From assembly GCF_006864535.1 (NCBI RefSeq), contig NZ_QHLL01000001.1, forward strand, positions 193,597-257,596: a DNA stretch of 64,000 bases. The letters are read 5' to 3'. The translations under genes were made by a program, and so were the position numbers. Positions 54,665 through 64,000 of the stretch are shown in pieces. The stretch's first letter is position 1. Each line of letters opens with the position of its first letter. Source of the DNA: Campylobacter sp. MIT 12-8780 (GTDB lineage Bacteria; Campylobacterota; Campylobacteria; Campylobacterales; Campylobacteraceae). The notes under the pieces are model-generated. The model searched no databases. It was not told the origin of the DNA and saw only the letters and a list, made by a program, of their open reading frames with translations.

Positions 54665-56482
54665 TTAGTATTTATCAATCACTTGATAATTATATGGCTT
54701 AGTGTTTTTATCAAACTCAAGATATTCAGCTGGCGGGTTGCCGTTAATCTCTTCGTGTTGATAGTATCTATCGCCTGCTTTATGTCCGTTCATATCCACT
54801 TTATAGCGAATTTCGCCCGGATTGAGCTTTTGTATATCTTCAAAACCAAGATTTGAGGTTTTAAAGTCATTTATACCATTAGCTGCAGCGATTTGCACGA
54901 GTTTGGTTTGTCCTTCTCTTGCCATTTCAACAGCTTGTAAAAGCATTCTTGAAGCTTCTCTTGGGTTGTGAAAGCCTGTTGAGTTTTCAGCACCTACAAA
55001 ATCGCCTCTCATTTGAGCTTTTCTGTGAAGTTCTAACACCTCTTTAAGCGTAGCTGAAATTTTTGCCTGATCAGCCTTGCCATCTGTTTGATACTCAGCC
55101 TTAGCACCTAAAAGCTCTCTAAGGTTTTTAATATCCATGATAAGACTTACTGTTGCATACTCAGCACTTCTTAAATCATACGCTACTGATTTTTGAATAT
55201 CTAAAATTTGAGCTTTTAGATAATCTTCGCTTTGAGTATGGCAAGTCTTGCACGCTGCGTTGATATCTTGTAAAGGTGAAGTTACATTGTGTTGAGTAAG
55301 TTTTTTCGCACCTTTTCTGATATAAGGCATATGACAATCCGCACATGAAACGCCATTTGCTGCATGCACGCCACCGCTGTAAAGCTCGCTTTCTGGGTGT
55401 TGAATTTTAATCATAGGCGCACCACTAAGTTTGTGAGCCCAATCTTTATCAAAGTTTGCACGCACTTTGTCATAATAATCATCAAACATTTCTATCCTAA
55501 ATGGCTGTCCTTTTTTCCATTCACTCCAAGGAAATGCTAGTTCTATACCCGCAACTTCAATTTCTGTGAATTGATTGCCATCTCTTAAAGAATCAAACTC
55601 ATCATAAGTTTTTTGAGTGCCATCAAACCATTTTTTGCTTGGATCTTGTGCTATGGTTTCGCCTATAGTTTTTACCTTTGTACCGGTTGGTTTGAAGTAG
55701 TATTCAACATGGCATTGTGAGCAAACAAGGGTTCTCATCTCTTCACGAGTAGCCTTAATGCCAGCTACTGGGTCTTTTTCATAACCTCTTGAAACAAGAG
55801 CATTAATCGCTGCTGGACGAGTAAGTCTTAAGCTCATATCGTTTGGATTGTGACAATCCGCACAAGTTACGCCCATTCTTTTGCCTCCATGTGGTCCTGA
55901 GTGTTCGGCTGAGTTTTCAGCATAGCCATTTACTGCTGGAACGGTTTTGATCATAGTCCAATATTTTGCTGAGTTAAACGCTACCCAATCACCTTTTGCA
56001 GTATTGTTTAAGAGCCAAGGAGTCCAACCACTATGACAATTCATACAGGCAGCTGGTTGTCCGCCAAAAGCTTTAAAGCCGTGAGCATTTAAGAAATCTT
56101 TATTATTTCTTGCTGTATCCATTTGATCAACTTGTATCCAGAAGTGCCCTCTTTCTTCATTTGCATCAAGAGAGAAAGGATAACCTGCCCAAAGCACAGT
56201 AAGCTGTGGATAACGGATAAGCTTTGAATACGCCAAATTTCCACCAAATTCAGTAGCTATAGGCTTTTCTGTCTCAACGGTAAGATACATATCCAAATAA
56301 TCAGGGAAGTTTTTACCCCAATGATCAAAAGTTGGATTATCATCACTTAACTCGACTAAATCCTTAGAGAGTATCCCTCCAACCCCTTCGTTTTGTTTTT
56401 TGGTGATATCACTATTAAGATAAAGCACCCCAGCGATCAAAACGATAACAATTACAATCGCACTTAATAACTTTTTATTCAT
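54665..56482 (-). CDS. nrfA: Periplasmic pentaheme cytochrome c nitrite reductase
   Basis: A 605-residue protein with an N-terminal signal/anchor (KKLLSAIVIVIVLIAGVLYL) that reduces nitrite to ammonia with six electrons. Five CxxCH heme sites are present: CMNCH (residues 146-150), then CADCH, CSQCH, CADCH and CKTCH. The first site, the catalytic heme, is CMNCH, not the CxxCK of most NrfA proteins, as I recall for C. jejuni NrfA, so its proximal ligand is probably histidine. The SD AAGGAGG lies just before the ATG. nrfH is directly upstream, and the enzyme also reduces NO in the family. Confidence 0.96.
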   Translation of the reverse strand: MNKKLLSAIVIVIVLIAGVLYLNSDITKKQNEGVGGILSKDLVELSDDNPTFDHWGKNFPDYLDMYLTVETEKPIATEFGGNLAYSKLIRYPQLTVLWAGYPFSLDANEERGHFWIQVDQMDTARNNKDFLNAHGFKAFGGQPAACMNCHSGWTPWLLNNTAKGDWVAFNSAKYWTMIKTVPAVNGYAENSAEHSGPHGGKRMGVTCADCHNPNDMSLRLTRPAAINALVSRGYEKDPVAGIKATREEMRTLVCSQCHVEYYFKPTGTKVKTIGETIAQDPSKKWFDGTQKTYDEFDSLRDGNQFTEIEVAGIELAFPWSEWKKGQPFRIEMFDDYYDKVRANFDKDWAHKLSGAPMIKIQHPESELYSGGVHAANGVSCADCHMPYIRKGAKKLTQHNVTSPLQDINAACKTCHTQSEDYLKAQILDIQKSVAYDLRSAEYATVSLIMDIKNLRELLGAKAEYQTDGKADQAKISATLKEVLELHRKAQMRGDFVGAENSTGFHNPREASRMLLQAVEMAREGQTKLVQIAAANGINDFKTSNLGFEDIQKLNPGEIRYKVDMNGHKAGDRYYQHEEINGNPPAEYLEFDKNTKPYNYQVIDKY

Positions 56483-56500
56483 TCATTCCTCCTTGTAAGT

Positions 56501-57010
56501 TTAAAATCCTCTTTTGTGACCAACACCTGCGTGACAGGATACACATTTAAGCGTATTGTCTTTATGTGGATTGGTCGTAGCGTTAATCACAACGCCAACA
56601 TAATCAGCATGACACCTTACGCAATTGTCCTGCACCATAGCCTTGCTTTTTTCATTTGCACTTAAATTTGCTGGCAAATCATTAAGCTTAAAGGTAAAAG
56701 CATAAGCATGTCCTACACCACTTTCAGCCTTAGCGATCCATTTATCAACAAAACTATGTGGCAAATGGCAATCATTACAGCTTGCTCTTGGCTCTCCTGC
56801 GATTTTCTTTGAGTGCGGAGCTTTCAAGTAATCAGCATACACATCATTCATAATGTGGCAGTTATTACAGGCTTCGCTTGCGTTTGAAAAATACGAGATT
56901 CCTTTTGCATTATAAAAGGTATAAAATCCCAACGCAAAAAGCACAAAAAGCAAAACAAGAAAAATGCTAAAAATGCTACTAGAGCTTTCATTTTTATCTA
57001 ATTTTTCCAA
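56501..57010 (-). CDS. nrfH: NrfH tetraheme quinol dehydrogenase
   Basis: A membrane-anchored NapC/NirT-type cytochrome of about 169 residues that passes electrons from menaquinol to NrfA. There is one membrane helix (IFSIFLVLLFVLFALGFYTF), then four heme motifs: CNNCHIM, CNDCH, CVRCH and CVSCHAGVGH. I choose the TTG start at 57008-57010 (MEKLDKNESS) because AAGGAGGG lies four to five bases upstream and homologues begin there; an ATG at 57046 would put that site inside the gene. nrfA follows by 18 bases. Confidence 0.94.
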   Translation of the reverse strand: MEKLDKNESSSSIFSIFLVLLFVLFALGFYTFYNAKGISYFSNASEACNNCHIMNDVYADYLKAPHSKKIAGEPRASCNDCHLPHSFVDKWIAKAESGVGHAYAFTFKLNDLPANLSANEKSKAMVQDNCVRCHADYVGVVINATTNPHKDNTLKCVSCHAGVGHKRGF

Positions 57011-57206
57011 GCACCCTCCTTTTTTGATAAGATTTTTGTTAATCATACATTAACTTTATTTAAAGTTTTCTTAAGGATTAATTTACTCTTGATTAGCTTT
57101 TTATTACATATAAAAATTGTTTTATTTTGATAATAAGCCTATTTTAAAAGGTTTTGAAGGAAAATATAAAAATTTAGATTTTGATAAAGTAAATACTTAA
57201 GTAAAA

Positions 57207-57265
57207 AAAATCCAGCCTTTTTAAAGTCTTTCAATGCTTAAATTTCAAAACTTTTGCTGGATTTT
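57207..57265 (-). terminator. Long hairpin terminator after the nitroreductase gene
   Basis: AAAATCCAGC (57207-57216) pairs with GCTGGATTTT (57256-57265). The minus strand ends in eight T after the stem. The 39-base loop contains a smaller pairing (AAAGTTTTG with its partner). It begins 18 bases beyond the gene stop. Confidence 0.7.
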
Positions 57266-57282
57266 AGGATAAAAATTAAAAT

Positions 57283-57888
57283 TTATAAAAAACGCACCAC
57301 TTCATCAAAATCAAAACGCGTTTTTTCTGGAATTTGTGTGCTGGCTTTTTTGCCAAGTGCGATCATAAGGCTAGCTTGTTCTTTATTTGTATCAAGTTTA
57401 AGATAATCATTTAAAGCCTTTTTATCAAAACCGCCTATAGTGCAAGTGCCTATATCCAAAGCATTTACCGCATAAAGTATGCTTGCAAGTGCGATGTGAG
57501 CTTGCTCTCTAGCATAAGCAAGCTTTTGATCCTCATTCATACCTTCTAAGAAAGGCTGATAGGTTTTTAAACGCATATTTAACTCAGCTTCACTCATCTT
57601 TCTTTTTCTTAATTTACTTTCAAAATACTGAGGAAAATCAAGCCTTGAAACGATGATGATAACAGCTGCTGCTTGGGCTACATGAATTTGCTTATTTGCA
57701 ATTTGTGCAAGTTCTTGCAACTTTACTTTATCCTCAGTCAAGATAAATTTCCAAGGCTCAAGCCCAAGACTGCTAGGACTTAACCTTGCGATCTCTAGAA
57801 TTTGCCTTAAATCCTCACTTGAAAGCTTAGTATCTAAAAATTCGCGGCACGAATACCTTGTGCTTAAAATTTCAAGTTCTTTTTTCAT
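57283..57888 (-). CDS. RdxA-like NAD(P)H nitroreductase
   Basis: A 201-residue FMN-dependent oxidoreductase of the nitroreductase fold. The start is ATG 57886-57888 (MKKELEILSTRYSCREF) behind AAAGGAG; the 8-codon longer frame has no site. FMN-binding features are the STRYSCR opening, LSPSSLGLEPWKFILTED (about residues 38-55), and the C-terminal GTCTIGGFDKKAL/LMIALGKKA region. In C. jejuni a related protein, RdxA, affects metronidazole susceptibility. Which branch this belongs to cannot be settled without alignment. Confidence 0.85.
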   Translation of the reverse strand: MKKELEILSTRYSCREFLDTKLSSEDLRQILEIARLSPSSLGLEPWKFILTEDKVKLQELAQIANKQIHVAQAAAVIIIVSRLDFPQYFESKLRKRKMSEAELNMRLKTYQPFLEGMNEDQKLAYAREQAHIALASILYAVNALDIGTCTIGGFDKKALNDYLKLDTNKEQASLMIALGKKASTQIPEKTRFDFDEVVRFL

Positions 57889-57972
57889 ACTTTCTCCTTT
57901 ATTTGTTTGCATTTATTTTATGATACACAAAAATAGTAAAAATTTTTACTTTCATATTTGCTTAAAAAGATT

Positions 57973-57978
57973 TATAAT
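57973..57978 (+). promoter_or_regulatory. Putative -10 box for panBCD
   Basis: TATAAT after ATT lies 26 bp before the GTG start of panB, with AAGGA between them as the ribosome site. Confidence 0.55.
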
Positions 57979-58004
57979 TACACATATTTTTTTAAGGACG
58001 AGTT

Positions 58005-58826
58005 GTGAAAAAGACGATTTTGAATTTTTTCAAACAAAAAGAGCAAAACGATAAAATCACTATGGTAAGCGCGTATGATTACCCTAGTGCAAAGGCTTTA
58101 GATGAGGCTGGTGTTGATATTATCCTTGTTGGGGATTCTTTAGCGATGGTGATCTTAGGACATGAGAGCACCTTAAGTGTGGGTATGGAGGAAATGCTTC
58201 TTTTTACAAAAGCTGTAAGCAAGGGAGCAAAAGACGCTTTTATCTTAGCTGATATGCCTTTTATGTCTTATCAAAGCTCAAGTTATGATGCTTTAATCAA
58301 CGCAGCAAGATTTATGAAAGAAGCAGGAGCAAACGGCGTAAAAATAGAAGGTGGAAGAGAAATTTCAAGCGTGATTAAGGCTTTAAGCGAAGCTGGGATT
58401 GTAACTTGCGTCCATCTTGGCTTAACCCCACAAGCTATTAATGCTTTGGGTGGATATAAGGTGCAAGGAAAAAGCTTGCAAAGTGCTCAAAAACTTCTTG
58501 ATGATGCAAGATTGGCTCAAGAATTAGGAGCAAGTATGGTGCTTTTAGAGTGTGTGCCAAGCAAACTTGCAGCAAAAATCACGCAAAGTTTGAAAATACC
58601 TGTCATTGGCATAGGAGCTGGGGCGCATTGTGATGGACAAGTTTTGGTTTATCACGATCTTTTAGGTATAAATACTGGCTTTAAGCCTAAATTTGTCAAA
58701 CAATTTGCCAATTTAAATCCAAAAGAAGGCATACAAGCATATATCAAAGAAGTCAAACAAGGCACCTTTCCAAGTGCTGAGTTTAGTTTTAGTGGCGATG
58801 ATGATATGTTTGAAAAATTGTATTAA
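58005..58826 (+). CDS. panB: Ketopantoate hydroxymethyltransferase
   Basis: A 273-residue TIM-barrel enzyme that adds a hydroxymethyl group from 5,10-methylene-THF to ketoisovalerate, first step of pantothenate synthesis. Seen: [30 protein letters not shown] (about residues 21-50, metal-binding Asp), [17 protein letters not shown]-like region and [16 protein letters not shown]. The start is GTG 58005. It is 12 bases before panC; the order panB-panC-panD is one operon. Confidence 0.97.
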   Translation: MKKTILNFFKQKEQNDKITMVSAYDYPSAKALDEAGVDIILVGDSLAMVILGHESTLSVGMEEMLLFTKAVSKGAKDAFILADMPFMSYQSSSYDALINAARFMKEAGANGVKIEGGREISSVIKALSEAGIVTCVHLGLTPQAINALGGYKVQGKSLQSAQKLLDDARLAQELGASMVLLECVPSKLAAKITQSLKIPVIGIGAGAHCDGQVLVYHDLLGINTGFKPKFVKQFANLNPKEGIQAYIKEVKQGTFPSAEFSFSGDDDMFEKLY

Positions 58827-60067
<1,241 letters not shown>

Positions 60068-60068
60068 G

Positions 60069-60944
60069 CTAATTCAAACGCTCAAGCAAGGCTTTAACAA
60101 AGCTTTTATATGAGTTTTCACAAAAATCAAAATACAAGCTTGGCTCTATAAGCTCAAGTTCATTAATAAGAAAGTTTTTCCCATCATAAAACAAATCAAC
60201 CCTTGCATAAAGGCTGCTTTTAGCAAGGCTTTGCACGGCTTTTAAGGCTAAGTTTAAAGCCTCTTTTGGCACATTTTCACAAGGCTTGATGATGACATTA
60301 TAGGCTGAGTTTGCTCTAAACTCGCCCTTTGGCACTTCTCTTTTAATCGCGTAGCAAAACTCAGCCTTAAAAAAGATAAGGCATAATTCACCAAATTCGC
60401 TTATACCAGAGATAAACTCTTGCACCAAAGCCCCATTTTCATACTCTTTGTTTAAGTCTTTACATTCAGCCAAAGGCTTTACCTTATAGCCACTTTGTCC
60501 GATTAAAGGCTTGATGATGAGCTCTTTTAGCCCGGTATTTTGCTTAAAAGCTTGAATGTGTTCTTGCCAAAAAGGCTTTTCATTTTCGAGCAAAAATAAA
60601 CTTTGTGGCAAGGCTAAATTCTCATTTTGCAAGCGTTTGAGATAAATTTTATTAATATTTGTCTTGATGAGTGAAAGTTCATTTTGTATGCAAATTCCCT
60701 TTTGCTCGCAAGTCTTTAAAAACTTTAAAAAGGCGTTAAAATCAAGACTATAATCCCACACCGCCAAAGGCAAAAGCACACTTTTTTCATCTAATCTTGC
60801 AAAGTCAAGCTTCTGCCAGGTTTCAAGCCTAGCCTTAAAGCCTAAATTTACAAGACAAGCTTGCAAGCCCTGCAAGGCAGCATTACCCTGCTCGTAGGCT
60901 TTGCAAGTTAGTATTACAAAATCATTCTTTGATTTGCTTAGCAT
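60069..60944 (-). CDS. ATP-grasp ligase-like protein
   Basis: A 291-residue ATP-grasp fold protein: a substrate-binding N-terminal half (ACLVNLGFKARLETWQKLDFARLDEKSVLLPLAVWDY), the ATP lysine and glycine-rich loop in KELIIKPLIGQSGYKVKPLA (about residues 155-174), the ALVQEFISGISEFGELCLIFF strand, and the metal-binding ARVDLFYDGKNFLINELELIEPSLYF (about residues 248-273). Such enzymes join a carboxylate to an amine or thiol (RimK/GshB type). The ATG at 60942-60944 lies inside the cupredoxin stop region, and it is the last gene of the ABC transporter-cupredoxin unit. The substrate is unknown. Confidence 0.75.
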   Translation of the reverse strand: MLSKSKNDFVILTCKAYEQGNAALQGLQACLVNLGFKARLETWQKLDFARLDEKSVLLPLAVWDYSLDFNAFLKFLKTCEQKGICIQNELSLIKTNINKIYLKRLQNENLALPQSLFLLENEKPFWQEHIQAFKQNTGLKELIIKPLIGQSGYKVKPLAECKDLNKEYENGALVQEFISGISEFGELCLIFFKAEFCYAIKREVPKGEFRANSAYNVIIKPCENVPKEALNLALKAVQSLAKSSLYARVDLFYDGKNFLINELELIEPSLYFDFCENSYKSFVKALLERLN

Positions 60945-61362
60945 ACTTTTCAAGTCTGCCTTTATTTTCGCTGGCTCTTTTTTCAAGTTTTGGGATAGCA
61001 AGTCTCACTTTTTCTAAATTTGTAGCTTTTCCAACTTGAATGATACCCATCATATTCATGATCTTGTGCGGTGGGCATTCATAGATATATACGCCTTCCT
61101 TGTCAAAGGTAAAAGTTGCTTTTTCATCAAGCTTACTTTCAAATTTGCTTGCTCCTTCAGGGATCACTACACTTTTTGCCCAGTGGGTTTTATGTGTTGG
61201 CACGAAAGTTACACTATCGCCTGGCTCAATCTGTAAAAAACCAGGCTCAAAAACCATAGTTCCTTCACTATTAACATCAAGCATTTTTACCTCATGATTT
61301 TTAGCATTTGCACCAAGGCAAAGCACCACTACTGCTGATAAAGCAAGTAAGTATTTTTTCAT
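60922..61362 (-). CDS. Pseudoazurin-like cupredoxin
   Basis: A 146-residue periplasmic blue copper protein: signal peptide MKKYLLALSAVVVLCLGANA (residues 1-20) and the type 1 copper ligands His60 (KTHWAKS), Cys96, His99 and Met104 in YECPPHKIMNMM. The C-terminal helical tail (NLEKVRLAIPKLEKRASENKGRLEKY) is typical of pseudoazurins. The start is ATG 61360-61362 behind AAAGGAG; the longer frame is discounted. It lies 22 bases after the ATPase gene and its end overlaps the ATP-grasp start by 23 bases. It may carry electrons to or from a periplasmic reductase; a link to the metal importer is an inference from location. Confidence 0.9.
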   Translation of the reverse strand: MKKYLLALSAVVVLCLGANAKNHEVKMLDVNSEGTMVFEPGFLQIEPGDSVTFVPTHKTHWAKSVVIPEGASKFESKLDEKATFTFDKEGVYIYECPPHKIMNMMGIIQVGKATNLEKVRLAIPKLEKRASENKGRLEKYAKQIKE

Positions 61363-61384
61363 TTTTTCTCCTTTTAAAATGTGT

Positions 61385-62150
61385 TTAAATTGCTGCTTTA
61401 GCAAGCACTATAGGCTTACCATCATCATCTTTAAAAATATCAGCCCTTACGCGATAAATAGGCTCTATAATATCGCGTTTAAGCACCTCTTTTGCCTCGC
61501 CTTTTGCCCTAATCTTTGCATCATGCAAGATTAAAATTTCATCAGCAAACTGCGCAGCTAGGGAAAGATCGTGCAAAATCATAATGGTTAAAAGCCCCTT
61601 TTCATAAGTGCTTTTTCTCACACTTTCAAGTAAAACGCATTGATGATGCATATCAAGTGCAGATACAGGCTCATCTAAGAGCAAAATTTCAGGACTTTTA
61701 ATCAAAACAGAAGCAAACATCACCATTTGTCTTTGCCCCCCCACTTAAATTTAAAATATCCTTATCAGCAAGGTGCAAAATCCCAAGACTATCCATGACC
61801 TCAAGAGCTTTTTTTATCTGTTCATCACTTAAAACCATACCCAAACTATCAAGCAAGCCCAAAAGCACCACCTCTAAAGCACTCAAACTTGCATCAACAT
61901 TACTATCTTGAGGCATATAAGCGATTTTTTTCTTCCAAGCAAAATGATTTGAAAAACTTAAAATTTCATCTTTAAATGAAATTTTACCCTTAAAAGAAAG
62001 TTCAGCAAAAAGTGTTGATAAAAGCGAGCTTTTACCAGCCCCATTTGGTCCAAGTATGGCATAAACCTTACCCCTTTGAAACTCAGCACAAAGCTTATCA
62101 GCTACGCATAGTGTTCCTCTGTGAATACTTAAATCTTCAAGCCTTAACAT
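61385..62150 (-). CDS. FecE/ChuC-type ABC importer ATPase, broken at a 7-G tract (putative phase-variable)
   Basis: The gene is split by a single base. From the ATG at 62148-62150 it encodes MLRLEDLSIHRG, Walker A GPNGAGKSS (residues 34-42) and LSGG at 135-138, then reads out of frame as AKTNGD. The remaining frame continues as GGQRQMVMFASVLIKSPEILLLDEPVSALD with Walker B, the MILHDLSLA H-loop and a normal end. Changing the seven-G run (plus-strand C at 61736-61742) to six G restores LSGGQRQMV and a 254-residue protein, the usual size of FecE-type ATPases. So the switch falls exactly in the ABC signature. The ATG overlaps the permease stop by seven bases. Confidence 0.9.
61736..61742 (-). repeat. 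Homopolymeric 7-G tract in the ABC signature codons
   Basis: Seven C on the plus strand are seven G in the coding strand of the ATPase, encoding part of Gly-Gly in LSGGQ. Six G gives an intact frame, seven breaks it. A seven-G run is at the short end for slippage-based switching. Confidence 0.9.
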
Positions 62151-63211
62151 AAACCCTTCCTTTTTGAAAGTATGATCCAAAAGAAAAATGGCACGCCCAC
62201 AAAAGAAGTAACTATACCCACAGGAAACAAAGCTCCGGGGATAATCACCTTAGAAAGCACTGAAGCTATACTTAAAAAAGCTGCCCCACAAAACATAGAA
62301 ACAGGCAAGAAAAAGCGTTGATCTTCCCCAACTAAGGTGCGTGCTATATGAGGTGCAACAAGCCCTATAAAACCAATAACCCCAACAAAAGAAATGGCAG
62401 TAGCTGTCATCACAGAGACAAAAAAGAGGGTGCGAAGTCTAAGAGCGTTTAAATTTACGCCCATAGCCTTAGCCCTTTGCTCGCCTAATCTAAGAGCGGT
62501 TAGCTTCCAGCTATCAAGAAGTAAAAAGCTTATGCAAAAAGCTGATATGATAGCTACCACAGGTAAATTTGTCCAATTTGACTTTTGTAAAGAGCCAAAG
62601 AGCCAAAAAAGTATGAGCTGAGAAATTTCAGGGCTTGAGAGAAACTGCACCAAAGAAAGCATGGATTGAAACAAAAACAAAAGCGCAATGCCTACAAGCA
62701 CAAGGGTTGATGAATCAAACCTTCTTAAACTTGCAAAACCAAAAAGCACGCAAGCACTCAGCATAGTCATGATAAAAGCTCCCACAGGCACAGCCCAAAG
62801 CAAAGATATATCAGCTGTTCCAAAGGCTATAACCAAAGAAGCCCCAAAACCAGCTGCTGCTGCAAGTCCCAAAGTATAAGGGCTTGCCATAGGATTGTTA
62901 AGCAAGGTTTGAATTTCAGCCCCACCAACCCCAAGTGCAGCTCCAACAACCAAAGCCATCAAAGCAATAGGAAGCCTTAAATCCCACACTATAGCCATAG
63001 TCGTGCTATCAATTTCTTCTTGAGTAAATTGAGCAAATATAGCCTCTACAACCTCGCCTGGCTTTAGCCAAGCTGGACCAGTAGCTATATCAAACACCAT
63101 AGAAATAAAGGCTATGATTAAAAAGCCAAGTATGATATAAAATCTTTTAAGCTCTCTTTTTCGGTGAGCTTTTAGGCTTTTTGCTATGTGTTCATCTTTG
63201 CTCATTTTCAT
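62144..63211 (-). CDS. FecCD-type ABC importer permease
   Basis: A 355-residue inner membrane permease with about ten helices, typical of iron-siderophore, heme, cobalamin or nickel chelate importers (BtuC/FecCD fold). Family regions include WDLRLPIALMALVVGAALGVGGAEIQTLLNNPMASPYTLGLAAAAGFGAS (about residues 70-120) and the later GFIGLVAPHIARTLVGEDQRFFLP (about 280-303). It overlaps the binding-protein gene by four bases upstream and the ATPase gene by seven downstream, so the three are one importer. Confidence 0.92.
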   Translation of the reverse strand: MKMSKDEHIAKSLKAHRKRELKRFYIILGFLIIAFISMVFDIATGPAWLKPGEVVEAIFAQFTQEEIDSTTMAIVWDLRLPIALMALVVGAALGVGGAEIQTLLNNPMASPYTLGLAAAAGFGASLVIAFGTADISLLWAVPVGAFIMTMLSACVLFGFASLRRFDSSTLVLVGIALLFLFQSMLSLVQFLSSPEISQLILFWLFGSLQKSNWTNLPVVAIISAFCISFLLLDSWKLTALRLGEQRAKAMGVNLNALRLRTLFFVSVMTATAISFVGVIGFIGLVAPHIARTLVGEDQRFFLPVSMFCGAAFLSIASVLSKVIIPGALFPVGIVTSFVGVPFFFWIILSKRKGLC

Positions 63212-64000
63212 TTAGCAATGCCTCCTATATAATAAGTTCCTTCTGGCATAAAAGGCATAAAAAGTGTATGAAAGTCTTCATAAGTTTTGTTTGGATCTAT
63301 ATCCTTAAAAAGCTGTGGATAAAGCATTTTAGCGATAAACTCAACTGAGGCTATATCAGCCATAGTCGTTGAGGCTCTATGATAAGCTGCAAACAATCTT
63401 TCATTTTTTACCGCCTTTAAATCCGCCCAGCCAATGCGCTCTTTAAAATGAAACAAACGTCTTAAAGCCTCACTTTCTTCTATATAAACGCCCATTGCCA
63501 TAGCCTCTTTGTTGGTGTGAAGCTCTCTTTCTCTTCCGGTGATGATGATTACATCAGGATTTGAAGCGATGATTTGCTCGTTATTAATCACTGCCCATTT
63601 TTGCACTAAATTACGAGCTATATTATCCCCTCCAGCTAAGTTTATCAAAGCACCCCACATATCATTTCCATAAGTAAAGCTAAGCTCACTTGCTCCTTTA
63701 TTGCCAAATTCTATATAAATTTTAGGCTTTTTAAGTCCAGCTTTAGCAATGCGACTTTGCACCTCATCAAGCCTTGTTTTATAAAAGGCATTGATCTGCT
63801 TTGCTCTTTGTTTTTGATCTAAAATCAAGCCTAAAATTTCAGTGCTTTTAGCGTGCTGATCGTAACTTTCTTTATTATAAGAAAGCACGATTACAGGGAT
63901 ATTTTGCTTTTCAAGTAAGGGTAAATGCTCCTTGATAAGCTCATATTGCCAATCAGCTATGACAAAAAGATCAGGCTTTAAGGCTAGAAGCTTTTCTATG
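63208..64000 (-). CDS. Periplasmic metal/siderophore-binding protein, 5' end outside window
   Basis: The open frame continues to the window edge (codons upstream of 63888 read ...LALKPDLFVIADWQYELIKEHLPLLEKQNIPVIVLSYNKES, split here for readability), so the N-terminus and signal peptide lie beyond 64000. The visible part has the substrate-binding fold of class III ABC binding proteins: NKGASELSFTYGNDMWGALINLAGGDNIA and NEQIIASNPDVIIITGRERE, and a C-terminal helix ending MPEGTYYIGGIAK. It would deliver a metal chelate or corrinoid to the permease. The ligand is not evident. Confidence 0.88.
   Translation of the reverse strand, partial: IEKLLALKPDLFVIADWQYELIKEHLPLLEKQNIPVIVLSYNKESYDQHAKSTEILGLILDQKQRAKQINAFYKTRLDEVQSRIAKAGLKKPKIYIEFGNKGASELSFTYGNDMWGALINLAGGDNIARNLVQKWAVINNEQIIASNPDVIIITGRERELHTNKEAMAMGVYIEESEALRRLFHFKERIGWADLKAVKNERLFAAYHRASTTMADIASVEFIAKMLYPQLFKDIDPNKTYEDFHTLFMPFMPEGTYYIGGIAK

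Noticed and set aside
61385-61744. Independent small ABC ATPase gene
   Set aside because: It starts in the middle of the signature motif without Walker A; it is the 3' part of the frameshifted ATPase.

Overview
The window is 64 kb of AT-rich, densely packed DNA from an epsilonproteobacterium, almost certainly a thermotolerant Campylobacter. The supporting genes are cmeDEF next to lepA, a Campylobacter-type cytochrome P450 beside the capsule genes kpsS and kpsC, nrfHA, and Campylobacter-like FabH, Ndk and MraY sequences. The species cannot be fixed from memory. Gene order, recalled from the C. jejuni map, is a mosaic of conserved blocks joined in a different order, which suggests a relative such as the upsaliensis/helveticus group rather than C. 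jejuni itself (inference).

Layout: (1) 1-7.1 kb: lepA, divergent from a three-gene RND efflux operon (cmeDEF). (2) 7.1-9.9 kb: a phase-variable SGNH-type gene, switched off here by an 11-G tract, and a TauE-type exporter. (3) 9.9-26.8 kb: uvrA with a NYN-domain gene, an ankyrin membrane protein, a PatB-type aminotransferase, small membrane proteins, polA, motAB, flhB, ahpC, then ndk-DUF177-rpmF-plsX-fabH. (4) 26.8-40.5 kb: a small membrane protein, murD-mraY, gpmI, fabG, an XRE regulator facing a lipoprotein gene across a 34-bp palindrome, tenA, a three-gene cell-envelope module (BNR protein, membrane protein, LTA-synthase-like sulfatase), and acpP-fabF-accA. (5) 40.5-47.3 kb: a frameshifted DUF2972-like gene, the priA/pseudopilin operon and uvrB. 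(6) 47.3-53.8 kb: a membrane protein, P450, a serine hydrolase-like protein, kpsS, kpsC and tRNA-Ser(GCU). (7) 53.9-60.1 kb: a PepSY protein, nrfHA nitrite reductase, an RdxA-like nitroreductase and panBCD. (8) 60.1-64 kb: a minus-strand operon of binding protein, permease, ATPase, cupredoxin and ATP-grasp ligase, running off the window end.

How they work together: housekeeping functions dominate (translation, excision repair, type II fatty acid synthesis, peptidoglycan precursors, pantothenate/CoA supply for ACP, flagellar export and motor). Accessory functions are surface glycan and envelope work, drug efflux, periplasmic nitrite respiration and metal or cofactor uptake. Homopolymeric G tracts interrupt three accessory genes, each restored by a one-base change. 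The most interesting case is the ABC ATPase at 61385-62150, where a 7-G tract lies inside the codons for the LSGGQ signature, in one apparent operon with a pseudoazurin-like copper protein and an ATP-grasp enzyme.
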